The position numbers were made by a program, and so were the translations under genes. From positions 186,001 to 250,000 of the forward strand of contig NZ_CP096032.1 in the NCBI RefSeq assembly GCF_023115425.1: 64,000 nucleotides of DNA, given 5' to 3'. The DNA comes from Synechococcus sp. A10-1-5-1 (GTDB taxonomy: Bacteria > Cyanobacteriota > Cyanobacteriia > PCC-6307 > Cyanobiaceae). The first letter of the stretch is position 1; the number at the start of each line of letters is the position of its first letter. Of the stretch, positions 63,076 to 64,000 are shown one piece after another. A model generated the notes under the pieces. The model ran no database searches, was not told the DNA's origin, and was given only the letters and a program-made list of their open reading frames with translations.

Positions 63076-64000
63076 CGATCCAGGCCTGGCTGCGTCCGTT
63101 GCAACAGGCGCTCCAGCTGGAGGCTGATCGCGGTTTTGAAGATCTGCTGGGCCGCAAGGAGCGCTTCAGCAGCTTTCTTGAGCGGGCCCTGGGGACACCA
63201 CCGGAGGACCTCGATGGGCAGCGGTTCTCAGGCCTCAGTGCGCTGGCTCATGACTTCTCCCGCTATGGGGAGATGAGCCAGTCCCGTCGTCAGAGCCTGG
63301 TTCGCCGCTGCCGGCAGTACCTCTTTGAACTGCAACGGGCGGTCCAGCCGGTGCAACCGGTTGCACCACCCAGGCTGCGCGTGGTGTCCACAGGCCCCTC
63401 GGTCCCCTCGGCCCCTGGGCAGGCCATCCGGCCGGAGACCCCTTTGAGTGAGGTCCGTGGTGTGGGCCCCAAAAGTGCAACGCGGCTGGCTGCCCTCGAT
63501 CTTTGGGTCGCTCGGGACCTCGTTCGCTACTACCCGCGCGATTACCTCGATTACGCCAATTTGGTTCGAATTGCTGGCCTAGAGCCAGGCAAGACGGCCA
63601 CCATCGTGGCCACGGTCCGCCGGAGCCACAGCTTTACCAGTCCCCGCAATCCGAACCTCTCGATTCTTGAACTGCATTTGGCCGATATCACCGGCCGGAT
63701 CCGGGTCTCGAAGTTCTTCGCAGGAAAGCGCTTTAGTTCGCCCGCTTGGCTGAAGGCCCAGCAACGGAACTATCCAGTCGGGTCCTCCGTGGCGATTAGT
63801 GGCTTGGTGAAGGAAACCCCCTACGGTCCTGCCTTTCAAGACCCCTTAATGGAGGTCCTGGAGAGCCCCAATGCCACGGTGCGCAGTGAGCAGATTGGAC
63901 GTCTGCTGCCTGTCTATGGGCTGACGGAGGGGTTGACGGCCGATCGTCTACGCAATCTGATCCGTCCTGTGGTGGCTGCGGCGTGCCACTGGGGTGATCC
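63024..64000 (+). CDS. recG: ATP-dependent DNA helicase RecG, 3' end missing
   Basis: RecG remodels stalled forks and Holliday junctions. The visible part covers the N-terminal wedge: a helical lead (AWLRPLQQALQLEADRGFED), then LSEVRGVGPKSATRLAALDL, DLVRYYPRDYLDY and the OB-fold segment LADITGRIRVSKFFAGKRF; the helicase motifs lie past the edge. The start is not determined: there is no ATG near the conserved beginning; GTG 63024 overlaps the previous gene by 52 bases, and an ATC at 63078 would start exactly at the conserved part. The frame is open to the end of the window. Confidence 0.88.
   Translation, partial: MVPGQCPTPGSSKGSHLAIQAWLRPLQQALQLEADRGFEDLLGRKERFSSFLERALGTPPEDLDGQRFSGLSALAHDFSRYGEMSQSRRQSLVRRCRQYLFELQRAVQPVQPVAPPRLRVVSTGPSVPSAPGQAIRPETPLSEVRGVGPKSATRLAALDLWVARDLVRYYPRDYLDYANLVRIAGLEPGKTATIVATVRRSHSFTSPRNPNLSILELHLADITGRIRVSKFFAGKRFSSPAWLKAQQRNYPVGSSVAISGLVKETPYGPAFQDPLMEVLESPNATVRSEQIGRLLPVYGLTEGLTADRLRNLIRPVVAAACHWGD

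Overview
The window looks like a contiguous piece of a picocyanobacterial chromosome (Synechococcus/Cyanobium lineage). The reasons are photosystem, phycobilisome and tetrapyrrole genes (psb28, apcF, pcyA, GUN4, a PAM68-like factor, a SipA-like regulator), a DevBCA exporter, many short proteins of cyanobacterial DUF families, tRNA genes without encoded CCA, GC-rich codons and very tight packing. I see no rRNA, CRISPR array, insertion sequence, prophage or integrase. The amidase at the left edge and recG at the right edge are cut by the window.

Layout. 0-6.5 kb: cell wall genes (amidase, murI), solanesyl diphosphate synthase, a HAD phosphatase, acetyl-CoA synthetase, a DUF1350 protein and peroxiredoxin Q. 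6.6-12.2 kb: a DEDDh exonuclease, small unknown proteins, tRNA-Pro(GGG), an msrA operon with a possible MliC-like secreted protein, and an ABC exporter. 12.3-18.9 kb: trpD, carA, a STAS protein, mini-RNase III, an RlmB-type rRNA methyltransferase with a long RG-rich tail, and gatA. 18.9-29.5 kb: a replication and repair block (dnaE, ruvA, dnaG, umuDC) with rpsO. 29.6-39.5 kb: a pentapeptide protein, YraN, rsmA, ispE, pdhB, secDF, two coupled AI-2E family proteins and psb28. 39.5-48.3 kb: mnmH, GUN4, an RsbW-like ATPase, small unknowns, a methyltransferase, glnA with an apparent NtcA promoter, apcF, an aminotransferase and tadA. 48.3-59.2 kb: a PLP decarboxylase, a DUF697 GTPase, lspA-bioY, sipA, an M16 peptidase pair and a pcyA-devBCA operon. 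59.2-64 kb: a glycosyltransferase, rpsB, tsf, an unknown acidic protein and recG.

How the genes fit together. Most encode core functions: translation, DNA replication and repair, protein export, nitrogen assimilation and photosynthesis. Regulation can be read at a few points: a LexA-like box before umuDC, an NtcA-like site with a correctly spaced -10 box before glnA, rho-independent terminators after tRNA-Pro, glnA and a small basic-protein gene, and a strong hairpin between rpsB and tsf. Many neighbours overlap by 1-4 bases (TGATG, ATGA or GTGA), which suggests translational coupling. Several convergent pairs overlap at their stops and several divergent pairs are separated by only a few bases. 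A few genes lack an ATG, GTG or TTG codon where homology would place the start. I see no obviously new multi-gene system. The best leads are the pcyA-devBCA linkage, the active/inactive M16 pair, dispersed partner-switching components, the RG-rich RlmB tail and several unannotated small membrane or secreted proteins.
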